DNA of 64,000 bases from Nocardioides zeae (GCF_030818655.1 NZ_JAUTAN010000001.1:3286001-3350000), one strand, 5' to 3'; numbered from the stretch's first letter, positions 8,704 to 19,057 are shown. The notes: generated from the letters alone by a model not told the origin. Numbers and translations: made by a program.

Positions 8704-9681
8704 ATGCCGCCGTCCCAGCCGACCCCACCGATCCGGACGACCCGACCCGCGCCTCCCCCAGCAGTCCTCACCGGGCCAAACCGTCGTCGCGCCTGGACGC
8801 CGGTCACCCCCGGTGTGCACCGACCCGCCGATGCCGCCGACCCGTTCGTCGCCGACCTCGTCGCCTGGCAGCAGGTGCTCCCCCGCCGCGCGTGCTTCAC
8901 CGGGCTCACCGCGGCACGGCTGCGCGGCTGGTGGCTCCCGGAGCTGCCACCCGTCGTCCCGGTCTTCGCCGCCGTCGGGCCCCGCGACGGCACGGTGGAG
9001 CGTCGCGGGCTGGTCGTCCAGCGGCTGACCGCACCCCCGCCGTACGAGCTCGTCGACGACCTGCGCGTGGCGTGCCCCGTCGAGACGCTGCGCAGCGCGG
9101 CCCGCTGGCTGGGCGTGCTCGACCTCGTCGTGCTCGTCGACGGAGCCCTGGCGGCAGGTGTCCCGCGCGAGGTGCTCGACGGGGCAGGCGAGTGCCGGCG
9201 ACGTGGCGTGGGCCGTCTCCGCACGGCGCTCGCGCTGGCCGACGCCGGCGCCGAATCGCCCTGGGAGACGCTGCTCCGCATGCTGCACGTCGTGTGCGAG
9301 GTGCCCGTCCGCACCCAGCACCGCGTGGTGCACGACGAGGTCCAGGTGGCGCGCGGCGACCTGTGGATCGAGGGGACGCGCACGCTGCAGGAGTACGACG
9401 GCGCCCACCACCGCGAGCCCCGCCAGCTCGCGGACGACCTCGCGCGGCAGCGACGGCTGGGCCAGGTGGGGTGGACGCGGAACGGCTACGTGCGAAACGA
9501 CGTGCTGCGGCACGCCCACCAGGTGCTGCGCGACGCCGACCGCGCCCTGGGCCGACCGCACGACCCGGACCGCCTCCGGGCCTGGTTCGACCTGCTGCGG
9601 ACCTCGGGCTTCTCCGCCGCAGGGCGAGCCGACCTCACCCGGGCCTGGGCCGGGCCGAGCGGCGGACGCACCCGCCGCTGA
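8704..9681 (+). CDS. DUF559-like endonuclease-domain protein
   Basis: A 325-residue protein common in actinomycetes. The N-terminal part (about 40-130) resembles an AbiEi-type domain (CFTGLTAARLRGWWLP). The C-terminal part (about 185-270) looks like a restriction-endonuclease/Vsr-like fold: ESPWETLLRML, then GDLWIEGTRTLQEYDGAHH, where the Asp and the E-Y-D cluster would be the metal-binding residues, and a final RRLGQVGWTRNGYVRNDVL strand-helix. No partner methylase or toxin is adjacent, so it is an orphan. The ATG at 8704 was chosen; the frame is open upstream into a repeat region without coding character. Confidence 0.75.
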   Translation: MPPSQPTPPIRTTRPAPPPAVLTGPNRRRAWTPVTPGVHRPADAADPFVADLVAWQQVLPRRACFTGLTAARLRGWWLPELPPVVPVFAAVGPRDGTVERRGLVVQRLTAPPPYELVDDLRVACPVETLRSAARWLGVLDLVVLVDGALAAGVPREVLDGAGECRRRGVGRLRTALALADAGAESPWETLLRMLHVVCEVPVRTQHRVVHDEVQVARGDLWIEGTRTLQEYDGAHHREPRQLADDLARQRRLGQVGWTRNGYVRNDVLRHAHQVLRDADRALGRPHDPDRLRAWFDLLRTSGFSAAGRADLTRAWAGPSGGRTRR

Positions 9682-9700
9682 GTCCTGCGGACGAACAGTC

Positions 9701-11137
9701 CTAGAGGATCTCCCCCGGCGCGTACGCCGCGGCCTCGGGGTGCGCGGCCGCGAGCGCCTCGACGGCGGCGACCACGGCCTGCACCTGGGCACGGGCGGCG
9801 CCGGTGAACTCGATCGGGTCCGCCACCAGCGCGTCGATCTGCTCGCGCGTCAGGCCGAGGCGGGCGTCGCCCGCGAGGCGCTCGTACAGGTCGTTGACGG
9901 CCAGTCCCTGGCGCATCTCGAGGGCGACGCCGACGGCGTGCTCCTTGATCGCCTCGTGGGCGCTCTCGCGGCCGACGCCGTTGCGGACGGCGCTCATCAG
10001 CACCTTGGTGGTGGCGAGGAACGGCAGGTAGCGGTCGAGCTCGCGCTGGATCACGGCCGGGAACGCCCCGAACTCGTCGAGCACGGTCAGGAACGTCTGG
10101 AACAGGCCGTCGGCGGCGAAGAAGGCGTCCGGCAGGGCGACGCGGCGCACGACCGAGCAGGAGACGTCGCCCTCGTTCCACTGGTCGCCGGCCAGCTCGC
10201 CGACCATCGAGAGGTGGCCGCGGAGGATGACGGCGAGGCCGTTGACCCGCTCGCAGGAGCGCGTGTTCATCTTGTGCGGCATCGCCGACGAGCCGACCTG
10301 GCCCTCCTTGAAGCCCTCCGTGACCAGCTCGATGCCGGCCATGAGCCGGATGGTCGTGGCGAGGTTCGACGGTCCGGCCACCAGCTGCACGAGCGCGGAG
10401 ACGACCTCGAAGTCGAGCGAGCGCGGGTAGACCTGGCCGACGCTGGTCAGCACCCGGGAGAAGCCGAGGTGCGCGGCCACGCGCTCCTCGAGCTCGGCGA
10501 GCTTGTCCGCGTCGCCGCCGAGCAGGTCGAGCATGTCCTGCGCGGTGCCCACCGGCCCCTTGATGCCGCGGAGCGGGTAGCGCGCGAGCAGCTCCTCGAT
10601 GCGCTGCACCGCGACGAGCATCTCGTCGGCGATCGTCGCGAATCGCTTGCCGAGGGTGGTGGCCTGCGCGGCCACGTTGTGCGACCGGCCGGCCATGACG
10701 GTGGTCTCGTGCTCGGTCGCGAGGCGCGCCAGCCGGGCGAGCGCGGCGACGGCGCGGTCGCGAAGGATCAGGAGCGACTGCTGCACCTGCAGCTGCTCGA
10801 CGTTCTCGGTGAGGTCGCGCGACGTCATGCCCTTGTGGATGTGCTCGTGGCCCGCGAGGGCGCAGAACTCCTCGATGCGCGCCTTCACGTCGTGGCGGGT
10901 GACCCGCTCACGGGCGGCGATCGAGGCGAGGTCGACCTGGTCGACGACGGCCTCGTACGCCTCGACGACGCCGTCCGGCACCTCGATCCCGAGGTCGCGC
11001 TGCGCCTTCAGCACGGCGATCCACAGCTGTCGCTCCAGCACGATCTTGTGCTCGGGGGACCAGGTGCCGGCCAGGTCGGCGGCGGCGTAGCGCGTGGCGA
11101 GGACGTTGGGGACGGAGGCGCGGGTCACGGGCCGCAT
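9701..11137 (-). CDS. purB: Adenylosuccinate lyase
   Basis: A 478-residue fumarase/aspartase-superfamily lyase. It cleaves SAICAR and adenylosuccinate with release of fumarate, two steps of purine synthesis. The signature GSSAMPHKMNTRSCERV is near residue 285; the loop HKGMTSRDLTENVEQLQ (about 100) and AGRSHNVAAQATTLGKRF (about 150) carry the family's catalytic residues. The protein is normally a cytosolic homotetramer. As with purC, a GGGAGG directly touches the ATG and a GTG three codons later is an alternative start. Confidence 0.95.
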   Translation of the reverse strand: MRPVTRASVPNVLATRYAAADLAGTWSPEHKIVLERQLWIAVLKAQRDLGIEVPDGVVEAYEAVVDQVDLASIAARERVTRHDVKARIEEFCALAGHEHIHKGMTSRDLTENVEQLQVQQSLLILRDRAVAALARLARLATEHETTVMAGRSHNVAAQATTLGKRFATIADEMLVAVQRIEELLARYPLRGIKGPVGTAQDMLDLLGGDADKLAELEERVAAHLGFSRVLTSVGQVYPRSLDFEVVSALVQLVAGPSNLATTIRLMAGIELVTEGFKEGQVGSSAMPHKMNTRSCERVNGLAVILRGHLSMVGELAGDQWNEGDVSCSVVRRVALPDAFFAADGLFQTFLTVLDEFGAFPAVIQRELDRYLPFLATTKVLMSAVRNGVGRESAHEAIKEHAVGVALEMRQGLAVNDLYERLAGDARLGLTREQIDALVADPIEFTGAARAQVQAVVAAVEALAAAHPEAAAYAPGEIL

Positions 11138-11250
11138 CCTCCCACGCTCGCCCGGAGGGGGGTGGCGCGAGGGCCGCCGGGCGGCGACGATGGGGGACGG
11201 TCGCCGGCGCCCCCCTCCCGGTGATGTCTCGGAGCATCGAGGAGCCCCCC

Positions 11251-12279
11251 GTGCGGAAGCTGCTGTCCGGTCTCGTCCTGTCCCTCTCGCTGGTCGTCGG
11301 CGTGCTGCTCGTGGCGCCGCCGCCGGCCTCCGCCGCAGCGACGACGAGCCTCACCCTGTCACCGACGTCGGTCGCCGCCGGCGGGACGACGACGGTCGTG
11401 ATCCGGTCGACCTTCACGCCGGTCGCGGGGAGCTTCCGGCTGCAGGAGCGCCGCGGCACGCAGTGGGTCACGGCGAAGGAGCTGCCGTCCTACCGCAACT
11501 ACGGCTTCGAGCTGGCCGTCGGCAGCACCCCCGGCACCCGCACCTTCCGGGTCGCGGCGAAGGCGGACAGCCGCACGTGGGTCCACAGCCGCGCCGTCTC
11601 CGTCACGGTGCGGTCCGCGACCTCGACCGCGCTCAGCACGACGACGGCGCAGGTGGCCCGGGGCGGCACGATCCAGCTCGCCGCCCGCTCGACGTTCCTG
11701 CCGGACGCCGGCTCGTTCAAGCTCCAGGAGAAGCGCGGCTCGACGTGGTCGACGGTGGCGTCGCTCCCGTCGTACCGGAACTACGGGTTCACCCACCCCG
11801 CCGGCGACACCGACGGCGTGCGCACCTTCCGGACGGTCGCGACCTCCGGCGGCACGTGGGTGGGCAGCAGCTGGGTGAGCGTCACGGTGGGCACCCCGGC
11901 CCCGCCGCCGACCGACGAGATCGCCGAGGCCCGCAACCGCATCGTCGCCGACACCAACGCGGCCCGTGCCCGCCAGGGCCTGCCCGCCCTCGCGCAGCTG
12001 TCGGGCATCACCACGGTGGCCCAGGACTGGGCGGAGACGATGGCGGCCAACCGGCGGATGGAGCACAACCCCGACTACGCCAGCCAGATGCCGCGCGGCT
12101 GGACGCGGGCGGCGGAGAACGTGGCCTACGGCTACGGCGTGACGTCCGTGGTCGACGCGTGGATGGACAGCCCCGGCCACCGCGCCAACATCCTCGGCGA
12201 CTTCACGCACATCGGCGTCGGCGTCGCGAAGGGCTCCGACGGGCGGCTCTACTACGTGCAGAACTTCGGGAAGTACTGA
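11251..12279 (+). CDS. Secreted CAP/SCP-domain protein with two repeats
   Basis: A 342-residue exported protein. Residues 1-30 are a signal peptide (VRKLLSGLVLSLSLVVG, then Ala-rich cleavage region ASA-AA). Residues about 33-120 and 124-208 are two beta-rich repeats, each containing LPSYRNYGF and a closing VSVTV strand. Residues about 218-342 are a CAP domain with MEHNPDY, AENVAYGYG and SPGHRANILG, where the His, Glu and His cluster is conserved. CAP proteins act outside the cell; the role here is unknown. The GTG at 11251 has GAGGAG six bases upstream and begins a proper signal peptide, so it is preferred over the ATG at 11224. Confidence 0.85.
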   Translation: MRKLLSGLVLSLSLVVGVLLVAPPPASAAATTSLTLSPTSVAAGGTTTVVIRSTFTPVAGSFRLQERRGTQWVTAKELPSYRNYGFELAVGSTPGTRTFRVAAKADSRTWVHSRAVSVTVRSATSTALSTTTAQVARGGTIQLAARSTFLPDAGSFKLQEKRGSTWSTVASLPSYRNYGFTHPAGDTDGVRTFRTVATSGGTWVGSSWVSVTVGTPAPPPTDEIAEARNRIVADTNAARARQGLPALAQLSGITTVAQDWAETMAANRRMEHNPDYASQMPRGWTRAAENVAYGYGVTSVVDAWMDSPGHRANILGDFTHIGVGVAKGSDGRLYYVQNFGKY

Positions 12280-12298
12280 CCGACCGGGCCACGACCCG

Positions 12299-13567
12299 TC
12301 AGGCGCTGATCTCGCCCCGCTCCGCGGCGAGCGCGATGTCCGTGCGGTGCTGCGCCCCGTCGAAGCCGATCCGCTCCACCCCCGCGTACGCCGCGGACCG
12401 CGCCGCCGCGAGCGACGGGCCCACCGCGGTCACGGCCAGCACGCGGCCACCCGCGGTGACGACGTCGGCGCCGTCCCGCGCCGTACCGGCGTGGATGACG
12501 TGGACCCCGTCGACGGCCTCGGCGTCGGCGAGGCCGCTGATGACGTCACCCGTCGAGGAGGTCTCGGGGTAGCCGCCCGAGGCGAGCACGACGGCCAGGG
12601 CGGCGCCGGGCTTCCAGCGCGGGGGCTCGACCTCGTGGAGCGTCCGGGTGGCGGCGCCGAGCAGCAGCGGCGCGAGGGGCGAGTCGAGCAGCGCCATGAG
12701 CGGCTGCGTCTCGGGGTCGCCGAAGCGGGCGTTGAACTCGACGACGCGGGTGCCGCGCGAGGTGAGGGCGAGCCCGGCGTAGAGCAGCCCCGCGAACGGC
12801 GTGCCACGGCGCGCCATCTCGTCGACCGTCGGCTGCAGCACCGTGCGGAGCACCTCGTCCACGAGGCCCTCGGGCGCCCAGTCGAGCGGCGTGTAGGCAC
12901 CCATGCCGCCCGTGTTCGGGCCCTCGTCGCCGTCGAAGATGCGCTTGAAGTCCTGGGCCGGCTGCAGCGGGTAGACCGTGCTGCCGTCCGTGATCGCGAA
13001 GAGGGAGACCTCGGGCCCGTCGAGGTACTCCTCGATCACCACCCGCTCGCACTGCCCCGCGTGGGCGAGCGCCTCGGCGCGGTCGGTCGTCACGACGACG
13101 CCCTTGCCGGCGGCGAGCCCGTCGTCCTTGACCACGTACGGCGCGCCGAACTCGTCGAGCGCCGCCGCGGCCTCCTCGGGCGTGGTGCACACGCGGGCCG
13201 CCGCCGTGGGGACGCCCGCGGCCGCCATGACCTCCTTGGCGAAGGCCTTGGAGCCCTCGAGCTGTGCCGCCTCGCCGGACGGGCCGAAGCAGGCGATGCC
13301 GGCCTCGCGGACGGCGTCCGCGACGCCCGCGACGAGCGGCGCCTCCGGACCGACGACCACGAGGTCGACCGCGAGGCGCTGGGCCAGCGCGGCGACCGAG
13401 GCGGGGTCGAGCGGGTCCACGTCGTGGAGCGACGCGACGCCGGCGATGCCGGGGTTGCCGGGCGCGGCGTGCACCTCGGCGACGCCGGGATCGAGCGAGA
13501 GGGCCCGGGCCAGCGCGTGCTCGCGGCCGCCGTTGCCGATGACCAGCGTCTTGAGGGGGGTCGTCAC
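12299..13567 (-). CDS. purD: Phosphoribosylamine--glycine ligase
   Basis: A 422-residue ATP-grasp enzyme (GAR synthetase) catalysing the second step of purine synthesis. The N-domain begins TLVIGNGGREHALARALS. The ATP-grasp part shows KDDGLAAGKGVVV, the family signature RFGDPETQPLM (about residue 285) and EGPNTGGMGAYTP. The length is normal. Its upstream region (13568-13814) is filled by a nested inverted repeat. It converges on the CAP gene with a 19-nt gap. Confidence 0.95.
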   Translation of the reverse strand: MTTPLKTLVIGNGGREHALARALSLDPGVAEVHAAPGNPGIAGVASLHDVDPLDPASVAALAQRLAVDLVVVGPEAPLVAGVADAVREAGIACFGPSGEAAQLEGSKAFAKEVMAAAGVPTAAARVCTTPEEAAAALDEFGAPYVVKDDGLAAGKGVVVTTDRAEALAHAGQCERVVIEEYLDGPEVSLFAITDGSTVYPLQPAQDFKRIFDGDEGPNTGGMGAYTPLDWAPEGLVDEVLRTVLQPTVDEMARRGTPFAGLLYAGLALTSRGTRVVEFNARFGDPETQPLMALLDSPLAPLLLGAATRTLHEVEPPRWKPGAALAVVLASGGYPETSSTGDVISGLADAEAVDGVHVIHAGTARDGADVVTAGGRVLAVTAVGPSLAAARSAAYAGVERIGFDGAQHRTDIALAAERGEISA

Positions 13568-13621
13568 GGGCGACGATCCTAACCGCCCGGCGGGACACCG
13601 ATCGGCGCGGCGGGCCTCCGG

Positions 13622-13759
13622 CGAGGAAAACGCGGACGGGTGGGGGACGGGGTCGAGGAAAACGCGGACGGGAGGGCTGCCGGACTCCGCATGGAACGAT
13701 CCAGACCAGGCTGCGGTCCGCGTTTTCTTTCTTCCGGCTCGAGGCCGGTCCGCGTTTTC
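13622..13759. repeat. Nested double inverted repeat upstream of purD
   Basis: GAAAACGCGGAC occurs at 13626-13637 and 13658-13669, 32 bp apart. Its exact complement occurs at 13716-13727 and 13748-13759, again 32 bp apart. The four copies are arranged so that outer pairs with outer and inner with inner. It fills the gap between the MFS gene end and purD. It may terminate the MFS transcript or be a dispersed repeat element. Behind it (about 13777-13806) lie short tandem copies of GCCGACCCGAC. Confidence 0.8.
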
Positions 13760-13814
13760 TTCCCCCCCGGCCCGAGGCCGACCCGACGCCGACCCGACGC
13801 CGACCCTGCGGCCG

Positions 13815-15059
13815 TCAGCCGCCGGCGGCCCGGGGCGCGGGCGTCGCCGGCCCGGCGTGCTCGACGAGCTCCACGTCGGGCTGCGTGCCGCGCACGCGGA
13901 GGCCGAGCACGGCGGCCGAGGTGCAGGCCAGGGCCACGACGACCATGAACGGCGCGAAGATCTCGGGGGCGCCCCAGACCGTGGCGGCCCAGCCCGCGAC
14001 GATGGTCGGCACCGCCATCGCGCCGTACGCCAGCACGTAGAACGCCGACATCACCTCGCCCCGGTGGGCGGCGGGCACGACCTGGCCGAGGTGGCGCAGC
14101 GACGAGCCGAAGGCGAGGCCGAAGAAGAAGCCGAGGACGGCGGACGTGGCCAGCAGCACCGCGGCGTCGCCGAGCGCCACGGAGCCGATGCAGACGAGGA
14201 GCATGACCGCCGTGCCGAGGTCGCCGACCACGGCGGCGTGACGGGCCGGCCACCGCGCGCCGACGGCCTGGCTCGCGGCGGCGGTGGCCGCGGAGATCGC
14301 GACGACGCTGCCGCCGAAGAGCAGGTTCGTGGTGCCCACGGCGTGCGCCGCGATGCTCGGGAACAGCGAGAGGAAGACCCCGAGCACCGACCAGGCGGCC
14401 ATCACGCCCAGCGCCGCGAAGCGGAAGTCCGCGGAGATCGCCCGCGGCACCCGCGGACGGGCCACGTTCAGCCGCACGGCCCGGCCGTCGCGGTGGGGCT
14501 CCGGCATCAGGAGCACCGCCAGGCCGCCGAGGAGGGCGAGGGCCGCGAGCACGACGTACGGCGCGACCAGCGGCGCCGCTCCCAGCTCGGCGTCGACCGC
14601 GACGAGGAAGATGACGACGGCGATGCCGAGGTTCATGGTGACGCCCGAGTGCAGCCCCACCCGCGCGCCGTCGGCCGGGCGCAGGTCGAGCAGCGCCGCG
14701 GAACCGGACACGACGATCGCGCCGACGCCGAGACCGTGCAGCACGCGGGCGACGAGCAGCGTGGCCACGCCGTCCGCGAGGGCGAACACGGCGAGCCCGG
14801 CGAGCACGAGACCGATCGCGACCAGCAGCACGGGCCGGCGTCCGAACCGGTCGGACACGGACCCGGCGACGAGCACGCTGGCGAGCGCGGCGACGGCGTA
14901 CGCCGCGAACACGACCGTCGTCGTGATGGGCGCGAAGTGCCACTCGGCCGCGTAGATGCCGTAGAGCGGCGCCGGCGCGCCCGACACACCGAGGCCGAGC
15001 GCGGTGAGCAGGAGGAGGGCCGGGTAGGGCCACCGGGCGGACCGGTCGGTCGGGGTCAT
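13815..15059 (-). CDS. MFS transporter
   Basis: A 414-residue membrane protein with about twelve hydrophobic helices and a soluble tail of roughly 20 residues. The loop between helices 2 and 3 carries GSVSDRFGRRPVLL, the MFS motif A (G-x-x-x-D-R-x-G-R-R). It is presumably a drug or metabolite exporter driven by the proton gradient. The divergent ArsR-type gene and the twin palindromes between them suggest that this regulator represses the transporter until an inducer appears. The substrate is unknown. Confidence 0.85.
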   Translation of the reverse strand: MTPTDRSARWPYPALLLLTALGLGVSGAPAPLYGIYAAEWHFAPITTTVVFAAYAVAALASVLVAGSVSDRFGRRPVLLVAIGLVLAGLAVFALADGVATLLVARVLHGLGVGAIVVSGSAALLDLRPADGARVGLHSGVTMNLGIAVVIFLVAVDAELGAAPLVAPYVVLAALALLGGLAVLLMPEPHRDGRAVRLNVARPRVPRAISADFRFAALGVMAAWSVLGVFLSLFPSIAAHAVGTTNLLFGGSVVAISAATAAASQAVGARWPARHAAVVGDLGTAVMLLVCIGSVALGDAAVLLATSAVLGFFFGLAFGSSLRHLGQVVPAAHRGEVMSAFYVLAYGAMAVPTIVAGWAATVWGAPEIFAPFMVVVALACTSAAVLGLRVRGTQPDVELVEHAGPATPAPRAAGG

Positions 15060-15076
15060 GCGCGCCTCCTGCTAGA

Positions 15077-15129
15077 TTCGATGCCGATCGAACTCGTGGC
15101 AGAGTACAACAAGTTCGATGCCGATCGAA
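15077..15129. promoter_or_regulatory. Twin operator palindromes between MFS and arsR genes
   Basis: The 16-mer TTCGATGCCGATCGAA occurs twice, at 15077-15092 and 15114-15129, 37 bp apart. Each copy is a dyad TTCGAT-N4-ATCGAA. They sit between the starts of the divergent transporter and ArsR-family genes. This is the expected place for the binding sites of that regulator, giving autoregulation and control of the transporter. Confidence 0.75.
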
Positions 15130-15149
15130 CCGAAGGAGGGCGAGGTCCG

Positions 15150-15491
15150 ATGGTCGAGACGGAGGCGTGCTCCCCCGTGCCCGGGCTCGCGGCGACCGCC
15201 GAGGTGGCCCCGGTGCAGGTGGTGCTGGCCGCCCTCGCCGACCCCGTGCGCCTCGAGATGGTGCGACGGATGGCCGCCGCGCCCGACCACACCGAGCGCT
15301 GCGCGGCGCTCTACGACGACATCGGCAAGTCCACCGCGAGCCACCACTTCAAGGTGCTGCGCGAGGCGGGCCTGACGGAGCGCACCTACGTGGGCGGCGT
15401 GCTCCACCAGCGCCTCTGCCTCGACGAGGTCGAGACCGCCCTGCCCGGGCTGCTGACCTCGGTGCTCACCGGGCTGTCGGGGGCGGACTGA
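15150..15491 (+). CDS. ArsR-family winged-helix transcriptional regulator
   Basis: A 113-residue winged-helix protein. VLAALADPVRLEMVRRMAA (about residues 28-46) is the typical ArsR first helices. The recognition helix is in DIGKSTASHHFKVLREAGLT (about 67-86), followed by the wing (ERTYVGGVLHQRLCL). The metal-binding CVC motif of metal-sensing ArsR proteins is absent, so an organic ligand is more likely. The ATG follows GAAGGAGGG. It is divergent from the MFS transporter and shares the operator region with it. Confidence 0.88.
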   Translation: MVETEACSPVPGLAATAEVAPVQVVLAALADPVRLEMVRRMAAAPDHTERCAALYDDIGKSTASHHFKVLREAGLTERTYVGGVLHQRLCLDEVETALPGLLTSVLTGLSGAD

Positions 15492-15504
15492 GTACCCGAC
15501 ACAG

Positions 15505-15547
15505 TCGTGGCCCCAGCGCCACGTCTTCCGTGTCGCTGGGGCCACGA
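15505..15547. terminator. Bidirectional hairpin between arsR and purA
   Basis: TCGTGGCCCCAGCG (15505-15518) pairs with its exact complement at 15534-15547. Inside, a further four pairs form after one mismatch, leaving a loop of five. It lies between the convergent ends of arsR and purA. Its outer arm is nearly identical to those of hairpins at 21570, 52239 and 61366. Confidence 0.75.
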
Positions 15548-15565
15548 CCCCCGTTCGGTTCCGGC

Positions 15566-16958
<1,393 letters not shown>

Positions 16959-17024
16959 CCAAACCGCGGGCGGACCGGTCCGCTCCTCGGCGCGCTCCGG
17001 ACCCGTCCGGGTAGGAGCCTCGCG

Positions 17025-17030
17025 TAGTCT
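17025..17030 (+). promoter_or_regulatory. -10 element, leaderless promoter of the DAGK-like gene
   Basis: TAGTCT ends seven bases before the ATG at 17038 and no ribosome binding site intervenes. This fits a leaderless transcript. Confidence 0.5.
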
Positions 17031-17037
17031 CGCCGCG

Positions 17038-17967
17038 ATGGACCCGCTGCTCGTGATCACGAACGCGTCCGCCGGCACCTCCGACGAGGAGACGCTCGAG
17101 CGGGCGCTCGACGTGCTGCGCGAGGAGGCCTCGGTCGAGGTCGCGGCGACGTCCAACCCCGGCGAGCTCGACGGGGTGCTGCACCGCGCGGGCTCCCGAC
17201 GGATCGTCGTGGCCGGCGGCGACGGCTCGCTCCACGCCGTGGTGACGGCCCTCCACCGGCGCAACGAGCTGGGCGACCGCGTGCTCGGCCTGCTGCCCCT
17301 CGGCACCGGCAACGACTTCGCCCGCGGCGCCGGGATCCCGCTGGAGATCGAGGAGGCCGCGCGGGTGGTGCTCGACGGCGAGGTGCAGCCCGTGGACGTG
17401 CTCGTCGACGAGCTGGGCGGCGTCGTCGTCAACAACGTGCACCTCGGCGCCGGCGCCCAGGCGAGCCGCCGCGCCGTCCGCTGGAAGGAGCGGCTGGGCT
17501 CCATCGGGGTCGGCAAGGTCAACCTCGGCAAGCTCGGCTACCCCATCGGTGCCGCGATCGCCGCCGTCAAGCCCCCGCACCTCCGGCTCCACGTCGAGGT
17601 CGACGGCGTCACGGTGGCCGACCTCGACCACCCCGTGCTCATGGTGGCCGTCGGCATCGGCCGCACCGTCGGGGGCGGCGCCGCGATCACCCCGGAGGCC
17701 GAGGTCGGCGACGGGAAGGCCGACGTCATGGTCGCCTTCGCGACGGGACCGGTCGAGAAGCTGGGGTACGTCGCGGACCTCGCCCTGCGCCGCCACCACG
17801 AACGCGACGACGTGCGCTACCTGCGGGCCACCTCGGTCGCCGTCGCCGGCGAGGAGTTCTGGACGAGCGCGGACGGCGAGATCTCCGGCCCGGAGCGCCG
17901 GCGGTCGTGGCGGGTCGAGCCCGCGGCGTACCGGATGACGCTGCCGCGCGACACCCCCGACGCCTGA
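17038..17967 (+). CDS. Diacylglycerol/lipid kinase family protein
   Basis: A 309-residue DAGK-catalytic-domain protein. The family motif VVAGGDGSLHAVV (about residues 57-69) is the nucleotide-binding GGDGT-type loop with Ser in place of the usual Thr. It is followed by LGLLPLGTGNDFARG (about 83-97), the other hallmark. The C-terminal half is the beta-sandwich with EVGDGKADVMV. Such proteins phosphorylate diacylglycerol or related lipids at the membrane. It stands alone and converges on the LuxR-type gene with only 12 nt between them. Confidence 0.88.
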   Translation: MDPLLVITNASAGTSDEETLERALDVLREEASVEVAATSNPGELDGVLHRAGSRRIVVAGGDGSLHAVVTALHRRNELGDRVLGLLPLGTGNDFARGAGIPLEIEEAARVVLDGEVQPVDVLVDELGGVVVNNVHLGAGAQASRRAVRWKERLGSIGVGKVNLGKLGYPIGAAIAAVKPPHLRLHVEVDGVTVADLDHPVLMVAVGIGRTVGGGAAITPEAEVGDGKADVMVAFATGPVEKLGYVADLALRRHHERDDVRYLRATSVAVAGEEFWTSADGEISGPERRRSWRVEPAAYRMTLPRDTPDA

Positions 17968-17979
17968 GCGTTCCGCCCC

Positions 17980-18969
17980 TCAGATCCAGCCGCGGCGGGC
18001 GGCCTCGACGCCCGCCTGGAACCGCGAGTCGGCCCCGAGGTCGATCATGAGGTCGGCGACGCGGCGGCGCACCGTGCGGAGGCTGACGCCCAGCGTGCGG
18101 GCGATCTGCTCGTCGGCGGCGCCGGCGGCCAGCTCGGAGAGCAGCAGCCGCCGGCTGCGCTCGCGGGCTCCCCGGAGGTCGAGCTCCGGCACGGGCACGG
18201 CACGGTCCCAGAGCAGCTCGACGTACTGCGCCAGCAGCAGCACCAGCGCCCGCTCGTGGACCGCGAGCACGCCGGCCGTCTCGTAGCCGGGCATGTCGGG
18301 GACCAGGGCGTGCGTCAGCGGGATGACGAACAGGCGCGTCGGCACGTGGGCGAGCACGCGGATCTCCTCCCCCATGCGCGCCCGCTCGGCGAGCGCCTCG
18401 GGGGCCTGCTCCAGCGCACGCACCGGGTAGAGCGCCCGCGCGCTGCGCCCCGAGCGGAGCGCCTCGGTGAGAGCCCGCTGGAGCGCCGGGTGGGTCGGCT
18501 GGCGCCACTGGTCGGGCCGCAGGGACAGGATGTCGCCGGTGCTCTCCTCGATCCAGCGGGCCATCGTCGCGGCGGCCTCGCCCTCGGGGATCCGGTGTCC
18601 GGCCAGCGGCTCGGTCGCGTCGGGACCGACGGGGATGCGCGGCATCACCTGGGGCACCGTGATCGCCAGCTCCCGGACCCGGCGCACGGCGGCCTCCATG
18701 CGCTGCACCTCGTCGTCGAGAAGGTGGCTGAGCACGTGCGCCATGGGGGGCACCTGGAGCCGCCCGGCCGCGTCGACCGCGACGGCGCCCATGGCGAGGA
18801 GGGGCCCGAGCGCCCGCTGCAGCTCCTCGACCCCGTCGAAGTCGAGCGCCGCTGCCGCGTGGGCGAGATCCTGGCCGTGGCGCCCGTGCACCCGCCAGTA
18901 GAGGTCCTCGGTCTCCAGGGTCAGCCCGAACTCCGACAGCGCCGCCTGCACCGCCCGTCGCGTGACCAT
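17980..18969 (-). CDS. LuxR-type helix-turn-helix regulator
   Basis: A 329-residue regulator. The C-terminal 60 residues are a LuxR/GerE-type HTH: LLLSELAAGAADEQIARTLG, then VSLRTVRRRVADLMIDLGA. The N-terminal part (about 1-110) resembles a TrmB-like winged helix region (LSEFGLTLETEDLYWRVHGR), and the middle (about 150-250) has no named motif. This layout is common for orphan regulators of actinomycetes. No response-regulator receiver domain is present. A TAGGGT box 6 nt before the ATG indicates a leaderless mRNA. Confidence 0.8.
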   Translation of the reverse strand: MVTRRAVQAALSEFGLTLETEDLYWRVHGRHGQDLAHAAAALDFDGVEELQRALGPLLAMGAVAVDAAGRLQVPPMAHVLSHLLDDEVQRMEAAVRRVRELAITVPQVMPRIPVGPDATEPLAGHRIPEGEAAATMARWIEESTGDILSLRPDQWRQPTHPALQRALTEALRSGRSARALYPVRALEQAPEALAERARMGEEIRVLAHVPTRLFVIPLTHALVPDMPGYETAGVLAVHERALVLLLAQYVELLWDRAVPVPELDLRGARERSRRLLLSELAAGAADEQIARTLGVSLRTVRRRVADLMIDLGADSRFQAGVEAARRGWI

Positions 18970-18975
18970 GTCTCC

Positions 18976-18994
18976 ACCCTAGCCAAACATTGGC
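18976..18994 (-). promoter_or_regulatory. Leaderless promoter and small dyad of the LuxR-type gene
   Basis: On the minus strand TAGGGT (18981-18976) is six bases from the ATG. Immediately upstream is GCCAAACATTGGC (18982-18994), a perfect 5-bp inverted repeat around three bases, touching the promoter. It could be an autoregulatory site. Confidence 0.35.
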
Positions 18995-19057
18995 AACTTC
19001 CTGTCACTGGCGCATCGGAGCCACCTGTCCGGATCGGGTCAGTGGAACGATGGGTCC

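Noticed and set aside
9682..9700. Terminator between the endonuclease-like gene and purB
   Set aside because: Only 19 bp, with no inverted repeat of useful length.
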